From contig NZ_JAQQWU010000010.1 in NCBI RefSeq assembly GCF_028610625.1, forward strand, positions 62,001 to 126,000: a DNA stretch of 64,000 bases, read 5' to 3'. The DNA is from Guptibacillus spartinae (GTDB taxonomy: Bacteria; Bacillota; Bacilli; Bacillales; Guptibacillaceae). How positions within the stretch are numbered: position 1 is the stretch's first letter; the number at the start of each line of letters is the position of its first letter. Of this stretch, positions 23,960 through 32,461 are shown piece after piece. The notes beneath the pieces were generated by a model. It was given only the letters and a program-made list of their open reading frames with translations, was not told the origin of the DNA and searched no databases. Made by a program: the position numbers and the translations under genes.

Positions 23960-25189
23960 ATGGGTATTGAAAAGCAAAAGCCAACAGAGCTGGAGAATGG
24001 CCCAACGAAAAGCAAATGGGGTGTCATACTAGGTGCAGCCTTCTTAATGGGCTCATCGGCTATCGGACCAGGCTTTTTAACACAAACGGCAGTTTTTACT
24101 GAGCAGCTACTCGCAAGTTTTGGATTTGTGATTTTAATGTCAATTATATTAGATATTGGGGTTCAAGCGAACATTTGGCGAATTATTGCTGTCTCTAAGA
24201 GAAAAGGACAGGACATTGCGAACATGGTTGTTCCTGGACTCGGTTATTTCCTCGCGTTTGCAGTCGCACTTGGTGGACTGGCTTTTAATATCGGTAACGT
24301 CGGTGGGGCAGGACTTGGTATGAACGTGCTGTTCGGCATTGATCCACGGATTGGCGCAGCGATTACCGGTGTGATTACAATTGGAATTTTCCTTTCGAAA
24401 GAAGCAGGGGTAGCGATGGATAAAATCGCACGAATTCTTGGTGGTATCATGATTTTACTGACATTGTACGTTGCATTTCAAAGTAACCCACCAGTTGGCG
24501 ATGCGATTGTTCATACATTCTCGCCAGATAAGATCGATGTTTTTGCCATTATTACACTCGTAGGTGGAACAGTAGGTGGCTATATCACGTTTGCTGGTGG
24601 GCACCGTTTACTTGATGCGGGTATTTCAGGGAAAGAGAATTTACACCAGGTAACGAAAAGCTCGGTTTCAGGTATTTTAATTGCGTCGATCATGCGCGTC
24701 TTTTTATTCCTAGCGGTGTTAGGTGTTGTCGCTACAGGGTTTAAACTAGACCCAGCTAACCCACCCGCTTCTGTTTTCCAACAAGCAGCCGGTGCGATTG
24801 GCTATAAAATGTTTGGTGTGGTTTTGTGGGCAGCAGGAATTACCTCAGTCGTTGGCGCAGCGTATACATCCGTTTCATTCCTTAGAACGTTATCGAAGAA
24901 AGTGGATCGCCATCATTCTGGTGTAACCATTGGTTTTATTGCCGTATCAACCATCATTTTTGCCTTTATCGGTAAGCCGGTACTGTTATTAATCCTTGCC
25001 GGTGCGTTTAACGGATTGATTTTGCCGGTTGCACTTGGAACGCTTCTTGTAGCCGCTTATAAAAAATCCATTGTCGGTGACTACAAACATCCGTTATGGC
25101 TCACGATTTTTGGAGGATTTGTCTTCCTGATTACCGCTTACTTAGCGATCGTGACGCTCATTGATAAAGTACCACAGCTTTTTTCTTAA
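23960..25189 (+). CDS. Nramp-like transporter, YcsG type
   Basis: About 409 residues, ATG 23960 after AAAGGGGGAATTTG (TTG 23957 possible), with about 11 membrane helices. It belongs to the Nramp-related branch represented by B. subtilis ycsG, which also lies in the ycsFGIJ/kip locus. Helix 1 starts GPGFL as in Nramp metal transporters, but the metal-binding DPGN that should follow is replaced (GPGFLTQTAVFTEQ), and the helix-6 MPH motif is not seen. It therefore probably does not carry divalent metals and could carry an organic substrate of this operon. It is the first gene before pxpB. Confidence 0.88.
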   Translation: MGIEKQKPTELENGPTKSKWGVILGAAFLMGSSAIGPGFLTQTAVFTEQLLASFGFVILMSIILDIGVQANIWRIIAVSKRKGQDIANMVVPGLGYFLAFAVALGGLAFNIGNVGGAGLGMNVLFGIDPRIGAAITGVITIGIFLSKEAGVAMDKIARILGGIMILLTLYVAFQSNPPVGDAIVHTFSPDKIDVFAIITLVGGTVGGYITFAGGHRLLDAGISGKENLHQVTKSSVSGILIASIMRVFLFLAVLGVVATGFKLDPANPPASVFQQAAGAIGYKMFGVVLWAAGITSVVGAAYTSVSFLRTLSKKVDRHHSGVTIGFIAVSTIIFAFIGKPVLLLILAGAFNGLILPVALGTLLVAAYKKSIVGDYKHPLWLTIFGGFVFLITAYLAIVTLIDKVPQLFS

Positions 25190-25207
25190 TGGTTAGGAGG
25201 AACATGT

Positions 25208-25945
25208 GTGAAACTTGATTATTATCCTCTCGGGGATACAGGCATTCAGCTTGTATTTGGGACCGAGATTTCAGAAGAAACGAATCAAAAAATTAGAATG
25301 TTTGCCAATGAATTAGCGCAACATCCGATTGACGGTGTTGTTGAATGGGTTCCAGCGTATACCACTTTAACCATTTATTATCTTCCGAATAAAATTTCTT
25401 TCAAGGCATTAAAAGAAAAGCTAGAAGCGTTAGACGAACAACAACATGGAAGAGAAGCAGATGCTGCTTCTCTTGTTTATATCATTCCAACCTACTATGG
25501 CGGCTCAGATTTGGCGTATGTAGCGGAACACAATGGATTGAGTGAAGAAGACGTGATCTCGATTCACGCGAATAAAGATTATCTCATTTATATGATGGGC
25601 TTTGTACCTGGATTTCCTTATCTAGGTGGCATGCCTGAAGAAATTGCGACACCGAGACGTGAAAATCCGCGTGCTGAGATAGAGCCTGGATCTGTTGGTA
25701 TTGCTGGTGCTCAAACGGGCGTTTATCCGCTAGAATCACCAGGTGGCTGGCAACTTATTGGACAAACCCCTGTGAAACTATATGACCCTACAGGAGAGCG
25801 ACCGATTTTACTCGAGTCAGGGCATTATTTGCGGTTTGTTCCGATTAGTAAAGAAGAGTTTTTAACTATAAAAGAAGCGATCAAACGTGGAGAGTATGAA
25901 GTCGAAACCGAAGAAAAGAAGGTGAGCGTTCATGAAGTCGGTTGA
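25208..25945 (+). CDS. pxpB: 5-oxoprolinase subunit PxpB (KipI family)
   Basis: A 245-residue protein starting GTG 25208 after GGTTAGGAGGAACATGT. The KipI/AHS1 motif is intact: GFVPGFPYLGGMPEEI, TPRRENPRAEIEPGSVGIAG and SPGGWQLIGQTP. With PxpA and PxpC it forms the ATP-dependent 5-oxoprolinase that opens 5-oxo-L-proline to glutamate. In B. subtilis the orthologue KipI was also described as an inhibitor of the kinase KinA. The gene overlaps pxpA by 14 bases. KipI is homologous to part of the carboxyltransferase domain of urea carboxylase. Confidence 0.95.
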   Translation: MKLDYYPLGDTGIQLVFGTEISEETNQKIRMFANELAQHPIDGVVEWVPAYTTLTIYYLPNKISFKALKEKLEALDEQQHGREADAASLVYIIPTYYGGSDLAYVAEHNGLSEEDVISIHANKDYLIYMMGFVPGFPYLGGMPEEIATPRRENPRAEIEPGSVGIAGAQTGVYPLESPGGWQLIGQTPVKLYDPTGERPILLESGHYLRFVPISKEEFLTIKEAIKRGEYEVETEEKKVSVHEVG

Positions 25946-26705
25946 TTTAAATAGCGACTTAGGAGAAAGCTTTGGTGCTTACAAGATTGGAAACGATGAG
26001 AAGGTACTCGAATTTATTTCATCAGCGAACATTGCCTGCGGTTATCATGCAGGCGACCACAATGTCATGATGAAGACAGTGGCAGTAGCGAAAGAGCTTG
26101 GCGTTTGCATTGGTGCACATCCGGGATTTCCTGACCTTGGAGGATTCGGCAGACGGGAAATGAAGCTATCGCCTGATGAGGTGTTCAACCTTGTTGCTTA
26201 TCAGATTGGAGCGATCCAGGGTATGGCGAATGTTCACCAAACAAAAGTCCAACATGTGAAGCCACATGGGGCACTTTATAATCTAGCAGCGAAAGACCCA
26301 GCTATTGCAAAAGCCATTGCAAACGCTGTCTACGCAGTGAACCCAGAGCTTATCCTCTATGGTTTAGCGGGGAGCGAATTAATTAAGGCAGGTAGAGAAA
26401 GTGGACTAACAGTTGCTCAGGAAGTTTTCGCGGATCGAACATATCAGCCTGACGGTACGCTGACACCACGATCTAAACCGAACGCCATGATTCTTAATGC
26501 CGATCAAGCGGTTGAACGTGTGATTCGCATGATCAATGAACAGCAGGTGAAAGCCGTCAATGGTGAAGACATTGCGATTCAAGCGGACACGATTTGTGTG
26601 CACGGGGACGAGCCTGAAGCCCTGCAATTTGTTCAACAGTTAAGAGAACGATTAGTAAATGAAGGAATTCGTATTCAACGGGTTGGAGTGAACGCCCATG
26701 TCTAA
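25932..26705 (+). CDS. pxpA: 5-oxoprolinase subunit PxpA (LamB/YcsF family)
   Basis: A 257-residue TIM-barrel-like LamB/YcsF protein. Conserved segments: VDLNSDLGESFGAYKIG, SSANIACGYHAGDHNVM, GAHPGFPDLGGFGRR, HVKPHGALYN and FADRTYQPDGTLTPRS. It is the lactam-hydrolysing subunit of the PxpABC 5-oxoprolinase. Start ATG 25932 lies inside the 3' end of pxpB, and the 3' end overlaps pxpC by 8 bases, so the three are translationally coupled. Cytosolic. Confidence 0.96.
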   Translation: MKSVDLNSDLGESFGAYKIGNDEKVLEFISSANIACGYHAGDHNVMMKTVAVAKELGVCIGAHPGFPDLGGFGRREMKLSPDEVFNLVAYQIGAIQGMANVHQTKVQHVKPHGALYNLAAKDPAIAKAIANAVYAVNPELILYGLAGSELIKAGRESGLTVAQEVFADRTYQPDGTLTPRSKPNAMILNADQAVERVIRMINEQQVKAVNGEDIAIQADTICVHGDEPEALQFVQQLRERLVNEGIRIQRVGVNAHV

Positions 26706-27648
26706 ACCAATTTTTAAAGTTCGGAAATCTGGGTTGCTTTCGACCATCCAGGATAGCGGAAGAAAAGGCTATCAACAATACGGAATTGTGGTTTCCGGTG
26801 CAATGGATCCTTTTTCAATGAATGTGGCGAACTTTCTCGTAGGAAATAAAGGCGATGAAGCCGTTCTTGAAATTACCGTTATGGGGCCAGCTTTCGATGT
26901 GCTTGATGATGCTGTGATTGCGATTTGCGGTGGTGATCTATCCCCGAAAGTGAACGGAGAAAAAGCGCCAATGTGGAAAAGCTTTACTGTGAAAGAAGGC
27001 GATCGTCTAGAGTTTGGACAACCTCTCTCTGGTGCTCGTTCATATATTAGTGTCGCAGGTGGTTATGAGGTACCGCTTGTGATGGGAAGTAAGTCGACCT
27101 ATTTGAAAGCTGGAATTGGTGGCATTGAAGGACGCGCGCTTGTAAAAGGGGATGTCCTTCAAACTTCTGGAAAGATAAAAGGAATTAGCGGACGTGCTCT
27201 TCATCCGGATGAAGTTCCTTCTTATAAAAAAGAATTAACCGTCCGAGTCGTACTTGGACCGCATCAGCATGCATTTACGGAAGAGGGGATTGACACATTC
27301 CTTTCTACCCCATATGAGGTAACGCCTCAGTCCGATCGCATGGGCTTTCGCTTAAAAGGGGAAAAGGTGGAGCACGCAACGTCTGCGGATATTATTTCAG
27401 AAGCGATTCCGCTTGGAGGGATTCAGGTTCCGGCAAATGGTGATCCGATTATTTTAATGTCAGATCGGCAAACGACAGGTGGGTATTCGCGTATTGCTAC
27501 GGTAATCTCAAGCGATATTCCGTACTTAGCGCAAGCGATGCCAGGCTGTACGATCCACTTTCGTGAAGTAACCGTGGAACAAGCGCAGGAAGTATTTGAA
27601 ACGAATGATCGCTTTCTTCGAACGTTAGAAAAAGTATCTGTGAGGTAA
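26698..27648 (+). CDS. pxpC: 5-oxoprolinase subunit PxpC (KipA family)
   Basis: A 316-residue KipA/AHS2 protein. Typical segments: STIQDSGRKGYQQYGIVVSG, AMDPFSMNVANFLVGN, ARSYISVAGGYEVP, PQSDRMGFRLKGE and SDRQTTGGYSRIATVIS. It forms a complex with PxpB that couples ATP to 5-oxoproline hydrolysis. The homologous AHS2 region is the other half of the urea carboxylase carboxyltransferase domain. The stop is 14 bases from the biotin carrier gene, whose ribosome site is AAAGGGAGG, so all belong to one operon. Confidence 0.95.
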   Translation: MSKPIFKVRKSGLLSTIQDSGRKGYQQYGIVVSGAMDPFSMNVANFLVGNKGDEAVLEITVMGPAFDVLDDAVIAICGGDLSPKVNGEKAPMWKSFTVKEGDRLEFGQPLSGARSYISVAGGYEVPLVMGSKSTYLKAGIGGIEGRALVKGDVLQTSGKIKGISGRALHPDEVPSYKKELTVRVVLGPHQHAFTEEGIDTFLSTPYEVTPQSDRMGFRLKGEKVEHATSADIISEAIPLGGIQVPANGDPIILMSDRQTTGGYSRIATVISSDIPYLAQAMPGCTIHFREVTVEQAQEVFETNDRFLRTLEKVSVR

Positions 27649-27662
27649 AGGGAGGACGCAGC

Positions 27663-28121
27663 ATGTTAAGTTCAAAAGAAATCATTGAGATGATTAAATA
27701 TGTCGATGGGTCAACAGTGGATGAAGTCCATTACGAGCACGATGGTTTTGTCGTTAAGGTGAAAAATCAGAATCCAGGCGAGCAGCAGGAAGCGAAAGCC
27801 CAGGTTCCTACCGTTGTTGCAGAGCGGGGGCAGGAGGATCTAACTCCTACTCCAGAGACAGAGCAACAGGAAACAACAGAAACGCATACGGTGAAAGCCC
27901 CTATGGTTGGCATGTTCTATTCATCTCCTTCTCCGGATGATCCAGCTTTTATTCAAGTAGGAGATACGGTGAAGGAAGAAACGGTCGTTTGTTGTCTTGA
28001 AGCAATGAAAATGTTTAACGATGTGCAAGCAGATGTGAACGGTGAGATTACTGATATTTTAGTAGAAAACGGAGATCTAGTAGAATTTGGCCAGCCACTC
28101 TTTACTGTCAAACCAGCTTAG
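27663..28121 (+). CDS. accB: biotin carboxyl carrier protein in the pxp operon
   Basis: A 152-residue AccB-type protein: N-terminal helix region (1-35), an acidic Gln/Glu/Pro-rich linker (about 37-75) and a biotinyl domain (about 76-152). Biotin would be attached at Lys116 in CLEAMKMF. It carries carboxylated biotin from AccC to a carboxyltransferase. No accA/accD is present in the window, and the gene sits between pxpC and a biotin carboxylase, so it is likely a dedicated copy for the pxp pathway and not the fatty-acid housekeeping set. That role is inference. Confidence 0.93.
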   Translation: MLSSKEIIEMIKYVDGSTVDEVHYEHDGFVVKVKNQNPGEQQEAKAQVPTVVAERGQEDLTPTPETEQQETTETHTVKAPMVGMFYSSPSPDDPAFIQVGDTVKEETVVCCLEAMKMFNDVQADVNGEITDILVENGDLVEFGQPLFTVKPA

Positions 28122-28132
28122 GAGGGAATAAG

Positions 28133-29488
28133 ATGGGAATCAAAAAAGTACTGATCGCGAATCGCGGCGAAATTGCTGTACGCATTATTCGCGCCTGTCA
28201 CGAGCTAGATTTAACTGCCGTCGCCGTCTATTCTGAAGCGGATCGCGATGCTCTGCATGTGCAATTAGCGGATGAATCTTATTGCATCGGTCCTACGTCT
28301 TCTAGTGATAGCTATTTGAACGTCGGAAATATCATGACAATTGCTACGAATAGTGGCGTGGATGCGATCCATCCAGGCTATGGCTTTCTTGCTGAAAATG
28401 CCGACTTTGCGGAGATGTGTGAGGATTGTAACATTGCTTTTATCGGTCCAAGCAAAGCATCGATTCGTCAAATGGGAATAAAGGATGTAGCAAGAAAGAC
28501 GATGCAGGATGCGAACGTCCCGGTCGTTCCAGGTTCAAAGGGCATTATTTCAAGTAAAGAAGAAGCGCTTGAGCTTGCCAACGTAATGGGATTCCCTGTG
28601 ATTATTAAAGCAACAGCAGGCGGTGGCGGCAAGGGAATTCGCGTAGTAAGAGAAGAAGAGGAACTAATTAAAGCGATTAACATGACCCAGCAGGAAGCGG
28701 AAAAGGCATTTGGTAATCCTGGGGTATATATAGAAAAGTTTATTGAAGATTTTCGTCATATTGAAATTCAAGTTCTCGCGGATCTTTATGGCAACGTCAT
28801 TCATCTCGGAGAACGCGATTGCTCCATCCAAAGACGGATGCAAAAGCTTGTCGAGGAAACGCCATCTCCTGCTTTAACAAAATCGATTCGATCGGAAATG
28901 GGAGAAGCCGCTGTTCGAGCAGCGAAAGCCGTTCATTATGCCGGCGCCGGAACAGTCGAATTTATCTATGACCAGGACGGAAACTATTATTTTATGGAAA
29001 TGAATACGCGCATTCAGGTCGAGCATCCTGTTACGGAAATGGTCACGGGTGTTGATTTAATTAAAGAACAGATTAAAGTGGCTGATGGCGAGCGATTATC
29101 CCTCACGCAAAAGGAAGTAGAGATGAGCGGTTGGGCGATCGAGTGCCGCATTAACGCAGAAGATCCGGATAATGGCTTTATGCCTTCACCCGGAACAGTC
29201 GAAACGTATCTCCCACCAGGTGGCTTTGGCGTTCGAGTGGACTCGGCCGTTTATCCAGGATATGTGATCCCGCCATTCTACGATTCAATGGTTGCAAAGC
29301 TCATTACATACGGCGCAACTCGAACAGAAGCGATGCAGCGGATGAAGCGAGCGCTTAGGGAATTCAAAATCGAAGGCGTGAAAACAACCATTCCGTTCCA
29401 TCAGAGATTATTTCATCATGAGAAGTTTGTAGAAGGCGATTTTAATACAAAGTTTCTTGAAATCTATGAACTTAAGGAGATGGTTTAA
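28133..29488 (+). CDS. accC: biotin carboxylase in the pxp operon
   Basis: A 451-residue ATP-grasp biotin carboxylase of normal length. N-terminal IKKVLIANRGEIAVRIIRAC, ATP-binding KATAGGGGKGIRVV, YIEKFIEDFRHIEIQVLAD, catalytic EMNTRIQVEHPVTEMVTG and the C-terminal PSPGTVETYLPPGG are all intact, so it should be active. It carboxylates biotin on the carrier using ATP and bicarbonate. The last base of the stop codon is shared with the start of the DUF1445 gene (TAATG), showing tight coupling. The acceptor subunit is not among its usual partners; PxpB/PxpC are candidates. Confidence 0.95.
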   Translation: MGIKKVLIANRGEIAVRIIRACHELDLTAVAVYSEADRDALHVQLADESYCIGPTSSSDSYLNVGNIMTIATNSGVDAIHPGYGFLAENADFAEMCEDCNIAFIGPSKASIRQMGIKDVARKTMQDANVPVVPGSKGIISSKEEALELANVMGFPVIIKATAGGGGKGIRVVREEEELIKAINMTQQEAEKAFGNPGVYIEKFIEDFRHIEIQVLADLYGNVIHLGERDCSIQRRMQKLVEETPSPALTKSIRSEMGEAAVRAAKAVHYAGAGTVEFIYDQDGNYYFMEMNTRIQVEHPVTEMVTGVDLIKEQIKVADGERLSLTQKEVEMSGWAIECRINAEDPDNGFMPSPGTVETYLPPGGFGVRVDSAVYPGYVIPPFYDSMVAKLITYGATRTEAMQRMKRALREFKIEGVKTTIPFHQRLFHHEKFVEGDFNTKFLEIYELKEMV

Positions 29489-30243
29489 TGGAAACGCCTT
29501 ATACTCAGCGACGAAAGTATCGCGACAATCTTGAGACCGGGACAACATCAGGCGTCTGCGATGGCTACTTGCAGGCGAATATGATTACCCTTCCTTCAAA
29601 GTACGCTTTCGAGTTTCTCCTATTTTGTCAGCGCAATCCGAAGCCTTGTCCGATCGTTGATGTCCTTGAAGCGGGTCAGGTTAAGCCTCGCATTGCGGAT
29701 GCAGATATTCGTACAGATCTTCCAAAATACCGCATTTACAAAAACGGAGAGTTGGAGAAGGAGACCTTTGATCTTAAGGACATTTGGCAAGATGACTATG
29801 TCACTTTTCTATTAGGATGTAGCTTTACGTTCGAAAAAGCGCTCGTAGAACGAGGCATTAGCCTTCTTCATCAGGAAATGGGTCTTGTTGTGCCAATGTA
29901 TCAAACAAACATCCCTTGCGAAGAAGCGGGCCAGTTTAACGGGAATATGGTTGTCAGCATGAGAGCCATTCGAAAAGAAGAGCTTGATGAGACCATTGCG
30001 ATTACATCAAAGTTCCCACACGCGCACGGTGCTCCGATTCACGTCGGTCACCCTTCGGAAATTGGCATTCAGGACATCGAAAAACCGGATTACGGAGAAT
30101 TCCCTCCTTTTGATGAAGGAGAACGTATCCCTGTGTTTTGGGCGTGTGGGGTCACCCCTCAGTATGTTGGCTTGAACGTTAAGCCTGAAATGATGATCAC
30201 CCATGCGCCGGGGCATATGTTGATTACAGATCAAAAAGAATAG
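29488..30243 (+). CDS. DUF1445 (YcsI-like) putative hydro-lyase
   Basis: A 251-residue protein of the DUF1445 family, similar in length to B. subtilis YcsI and located in the same kind of gene cluster. Conserved pieces: GTTSGVCDGYLQANMITLP, TFLLGCSFTFEKAL, MYQTNIPC, VVSMRAI and HAHGAPIHVGHPSEIGI, ending FWACGVTPQ and HAPGHMLITD. The domain also occurs in the eukaryotic D-glutamate cyclase protein, which forms 5-oxo-D-proline from D-glutamate. This fits a role close to 5-oxoproline, but the reaction of the bacterial stand-alone domain is not established to my knowledge. Confidence 0.9.
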   Translation: METPYTQRRKYRDNLETGTTSGVCDGYLQANMITLPSKYAFEFLLFCQRNPKPCPIVDVLEAGQVKPRIADADIRTDLPKYRIYKNGELEKETFDLKDIWQDDYVTFLLGCSFTFEKALVERGISLLHQEMGLVVPMYQTNIPCEEAGQFNGNMVVSMRAIRKEELDETIAITSKFPHAHGAPIHVGHPSEIGIQDIEKPDYGEFPPFDEGERIPVFWACGVTPQYVGLNVKPEMMITHAPGHMLITDQKE

Positions 30244-30249
30244 TACGTG

Positions 30250-30293
30250 AAAGCCGTTTAGTCGAGGACCGCTTCTGACTGAACGGCTTTTTC
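30250..30293 (+). terminator. terminator of the pxp operon
   Basis: AAAGCCGTTTAGTC and GACTGAACGGCTTT pair over 14 bp with one G-T, followed by TTTCT. Confidence 0.88.
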
Positions 30294-30372
30294 TGTCCAG
30301 AATAAATGATTAGAGACATATGATAAAATGAAAGGTATAACCGTGTTGAGTTAAGTAGGAGGATGATACATC

Positions 30373-30567
30373 ATGACAATCGTAAGCTTCTTACTTATTG
30401 CCTGGATTTTAAGCTGGTTTAAGTTTGAGCAGCTATTTATTCAAGCGTTTCAAGAGCTTTTTAATAAAACAATCACAAAAGCAAGCTATTATTTTATTTT
30501 CTTTTGTATCGGTGCACTTGGAGATATTGTGCTTCTTTTGAATGGAACGTTTTACGATAAGCTGTAA
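30373..30567 (+). CDS. small two-helix membrane protein (64 aa)
   Basis: A 64-residue protein with ATG 30373 ten bases after a perfect AGGAGG. Two hydrophobic helices (about 3-16 and 39-57) flank an amphipathic middle (FKFEQLFIQAFQELFNK). I do not recognise it. It has its own terminator, so it is a one-gene unit. Confidence 0.65.
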   Translation: MTIVSFLLIAWILSWFKFEQLFIQAFQELFNKTITKASYYFIFFCIGALGDIVLLLNGTFYDKL

Positions 30568-30572
30568 TGGTG

Positions 30573-30605
30573 AAAAGGCTGAAGTTGAATCTTTAGCCTT
30601 TTTTT
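30573..30605 (+). terminator. terminator after 64-residue membrane protein gene
   Basis: AAAAGGCT and AGCCTTTT stem followed by TTT. Confidence 0.75.
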
Positions 30606-30702
30606 GCGTTAACCGATGAATCATTATCAAAAACAGATGACAAAATCTACCGGAAGTGAAAAAATGAAAATAGATGCTGAGCGAAAGAGAGGCGGCTAAA
30701 AA

Positions 30703-31083
30703 ATGAAGAAAGCAAATCGACTGTCAGTGCTTTTATTTAGTTTTACGTTATTGAGCTTAGGTGTGATGGCTTACTTGATGTATTGGAATGATACTTATCT
30801 TTATGCACCAGTAGTGATTATTGGGTGTTTAGCTTACTTTTTTTTGTCCATTCTGTACTTCATTCTGATGGCGGTATGGAATACGAGAAAGCTACACAAG
30901 CACGAACGGAAGGAGCGAATCGGTGTGTTGATTAAATATTTTGCCGGACTGAGCGCAATTCACATGCTCGTCTCATTACTCACTTCTTCCAGCATTGACG
31001 GGTATCAGTTATTTACTTCCTTTGGTCTAGCAGCTGGAATTGCGTTTAGCGATTTGATTTTTCAGAAGAGAAGGTCTTTCTGA
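30703..31083 (+). CDS. four-helix membrane protein, unknown function
   Basis: A 126-residue membrane protein with hydrophobic segments at about 8-26, 34-60, 75-96 and 102-118, and a strongly basic loop between helices 2 and 3 (NTRKLHKHERKER). No motif is recognised. ATG 30703 follows AGAGAGGCGGCTAAAAA, a weak ribosome site. The GNAT gene 27 bases downstream may be co-transcribed. Confidence 0.6.
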   Translation: MKKANRLSVLLFSFTLLSLGVMAYLMYWNDTYLYAPVVIIGCLAYFFLSILYFILMAVWNTRKLHKHERKERIGVLIKYFAGLSAIHMLVSLLTSSSIDGYQLFTSFGLAAGIAFSDLIFQKRRSF

Positions 31084-31109
31084 ACCATATTTTAACGGGA
31101 GTTGAGTAA

Positions 31110-31598
31110 ATGAATGTAACGCTACGTCTGATTAAAAAAGAGGATCTTCCGCTCATTCAACATTACCTATCCATAGAGGACGTTTCGAGAATGACAAATG
31201 TACCCGAACCATATCCACCAACTGGAGCGAAAGAGTGGTTTGAGATTGTTTCGGAAGCACATCAGGCAGAGCGCCACTATCCCTTCGCAATCGTAGTAGA
31301 TGGAGAATTCGCAGGAAGCATTTCCGTTAGACGTGAACAGGATGGTAAAGGTGCAATCGATTATTGGGTAGCCCCACCGTTCTGGAAGAAAGGGATTGGA
31401 ACAAAAGCTGCGAAACAAGCGGTAAACTTTGGTAGACATGAGTTAGGATTTAAATCGTTTGAAACGTGCTGTCTAATTGAAAATAGAAGCTCTGCTCTTC
31501 TTCTGGAGAGGGTTGGTTTTCAGAAAGGCGAGGAATTTCAAATTGAAAGCGGAGAGAAACATGAAGGGAAAATAGCGAGGATGTATTATTTGAATTGA
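31110..31598 (+). CDS. GNAT-family N-acetyltransferase
   Basis: A 162-residue RimJ/RimL-like acetyltransferase with ATG 31110 after ACGGGAGTTGAGTAA. The acetyl-CoA segment WVAPPFWKKGIGTKAAKQAV and the downstream NRSSALLLERVGFQKG are typical. The early YPPTGAKEWFEI region matches a GNAT subgroup in which this segment lines the acceptor site. Substrate unknown. Confidence 0.85.
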   Translation: MNVTLRLIKKEDLPLIQHYLSIEDVSRMTNVPEPYPPTGAKEWFEIVSEAHQAERHYPFAIVVDGEFAGSISVRREQDGKGAIDYWVAPPFWKKGIGTKAAKQAVNFGRHELGFKSFETCCLIENRSSALLLERVGFQKGEEFQIESGEKHEGKIARMYYLN

Positions 31599-31673
31599 GG
31601 GATTAGTAGTCGTCTACTGTTATTTTGGCATCATTGTGGAATTCACAAAAAACATAAAAGGAAGTGTGTAGTC

Positions 31674-32219
31674 GTGGATAATGAAAGTAAAATTACTATT
31701 TACCCTTTAAATAAGGAGTTAATAGAGGATATCAATAAAACAAATGATTATTTTAAGTTATATGGTAGAGTTGTCCCCAGTTTACAATCAGGAAAATGGT
31801 CTTATAAAGAGGTCCTTTTTGATGAAGTAAGAGAAACACGTTTTCCAGATGACGAACTTGATTGGAGTCAGTACATAAACCGTGATAATAAAACGATGTT
31901 TTTAGCATATATGAATAATACTTGCATAGGACAAATTAGAATCATTAAGGATTGGAATCGTTTTTGTTATATTGAAAACATTGCTACTAAAAATCAGTAT
32001 CGAGGCATTGGAGTCGGAAAGTTGCTCTTAAATAAAGCGGAAGAGTGGGCAAAACAAAGAAAATTGATTGGAATGTCCTTGGAAGCACAAGATGATAATC
32101 TTGGTGCATGCAGATTTTATGAGAAACAAGGATTTATACTAGGTGGAGTTGACACACTAAAGCAGTCATCTAATCCTAATATTGGAACCACTTTATATTG
32201 GTATAAGTTATTCAAATAA
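31674..32219 (+). CDS. SatA-like (streptothricin) acetyltransferase
   Basis: A 181-residue GNAT protein, GTG 31674 after AAAGGAAGTG. It follows the pattern of B. subtilis SatA (YyaR): EDINKTNDYFKLYGRVVPSL, CIGQIRIIKDWNRFCYIENI, KNQYRGIGVGKLLL, AEEWAKQRKLIGMSLEAQD and ACRFYEKQGFILGGVDT. SatA-type enzymes acetylate the lysine side chain of streptothricin and inactivate it. There is no mobile element around it, so it is likely an intrinsic gene. Base composition is AT-richer than neighbours, as is the following 240-base gap (32220-32461), in which I see no gene. Confidence 0.8.
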   Translation: MDNESKITIYPLNKELIEDINKTNDYFKLYGRVVPSLQSGKWSYKEVLFDEVRETRFPDDELDWSQYINRDNKTMFLAYMNNTCIGQIRIIKDWNRFCYIENIATKNQYRGIGVGKLLLNKAEEWAKQRKLIGMSLEAQDDNLGACRFYEKQGFILGGVDTLKQSSNPNIGTTLYWYKLFK

Positions 32220-32461
32220 TGGTGTGCTTTTGTGGTATAAGAATTAGAATTAATTATTGTTCTTTGGTCAAACCGTACGAAGTTTTTGATAAGTCGCATA
32301 TTAGTTAATAAAACGGAGGATTTTCTTCTTAAATGTTTAGCGCTAATAAATTTATGGGAATATAATCTCAACGAAGCCTACCATTAAATTATTGTTAGGC
32401 TACCGAAACCCCGGTGAAAAATAGTGTTTACATTTGCATATAAATGATAGGAGCGAATATG

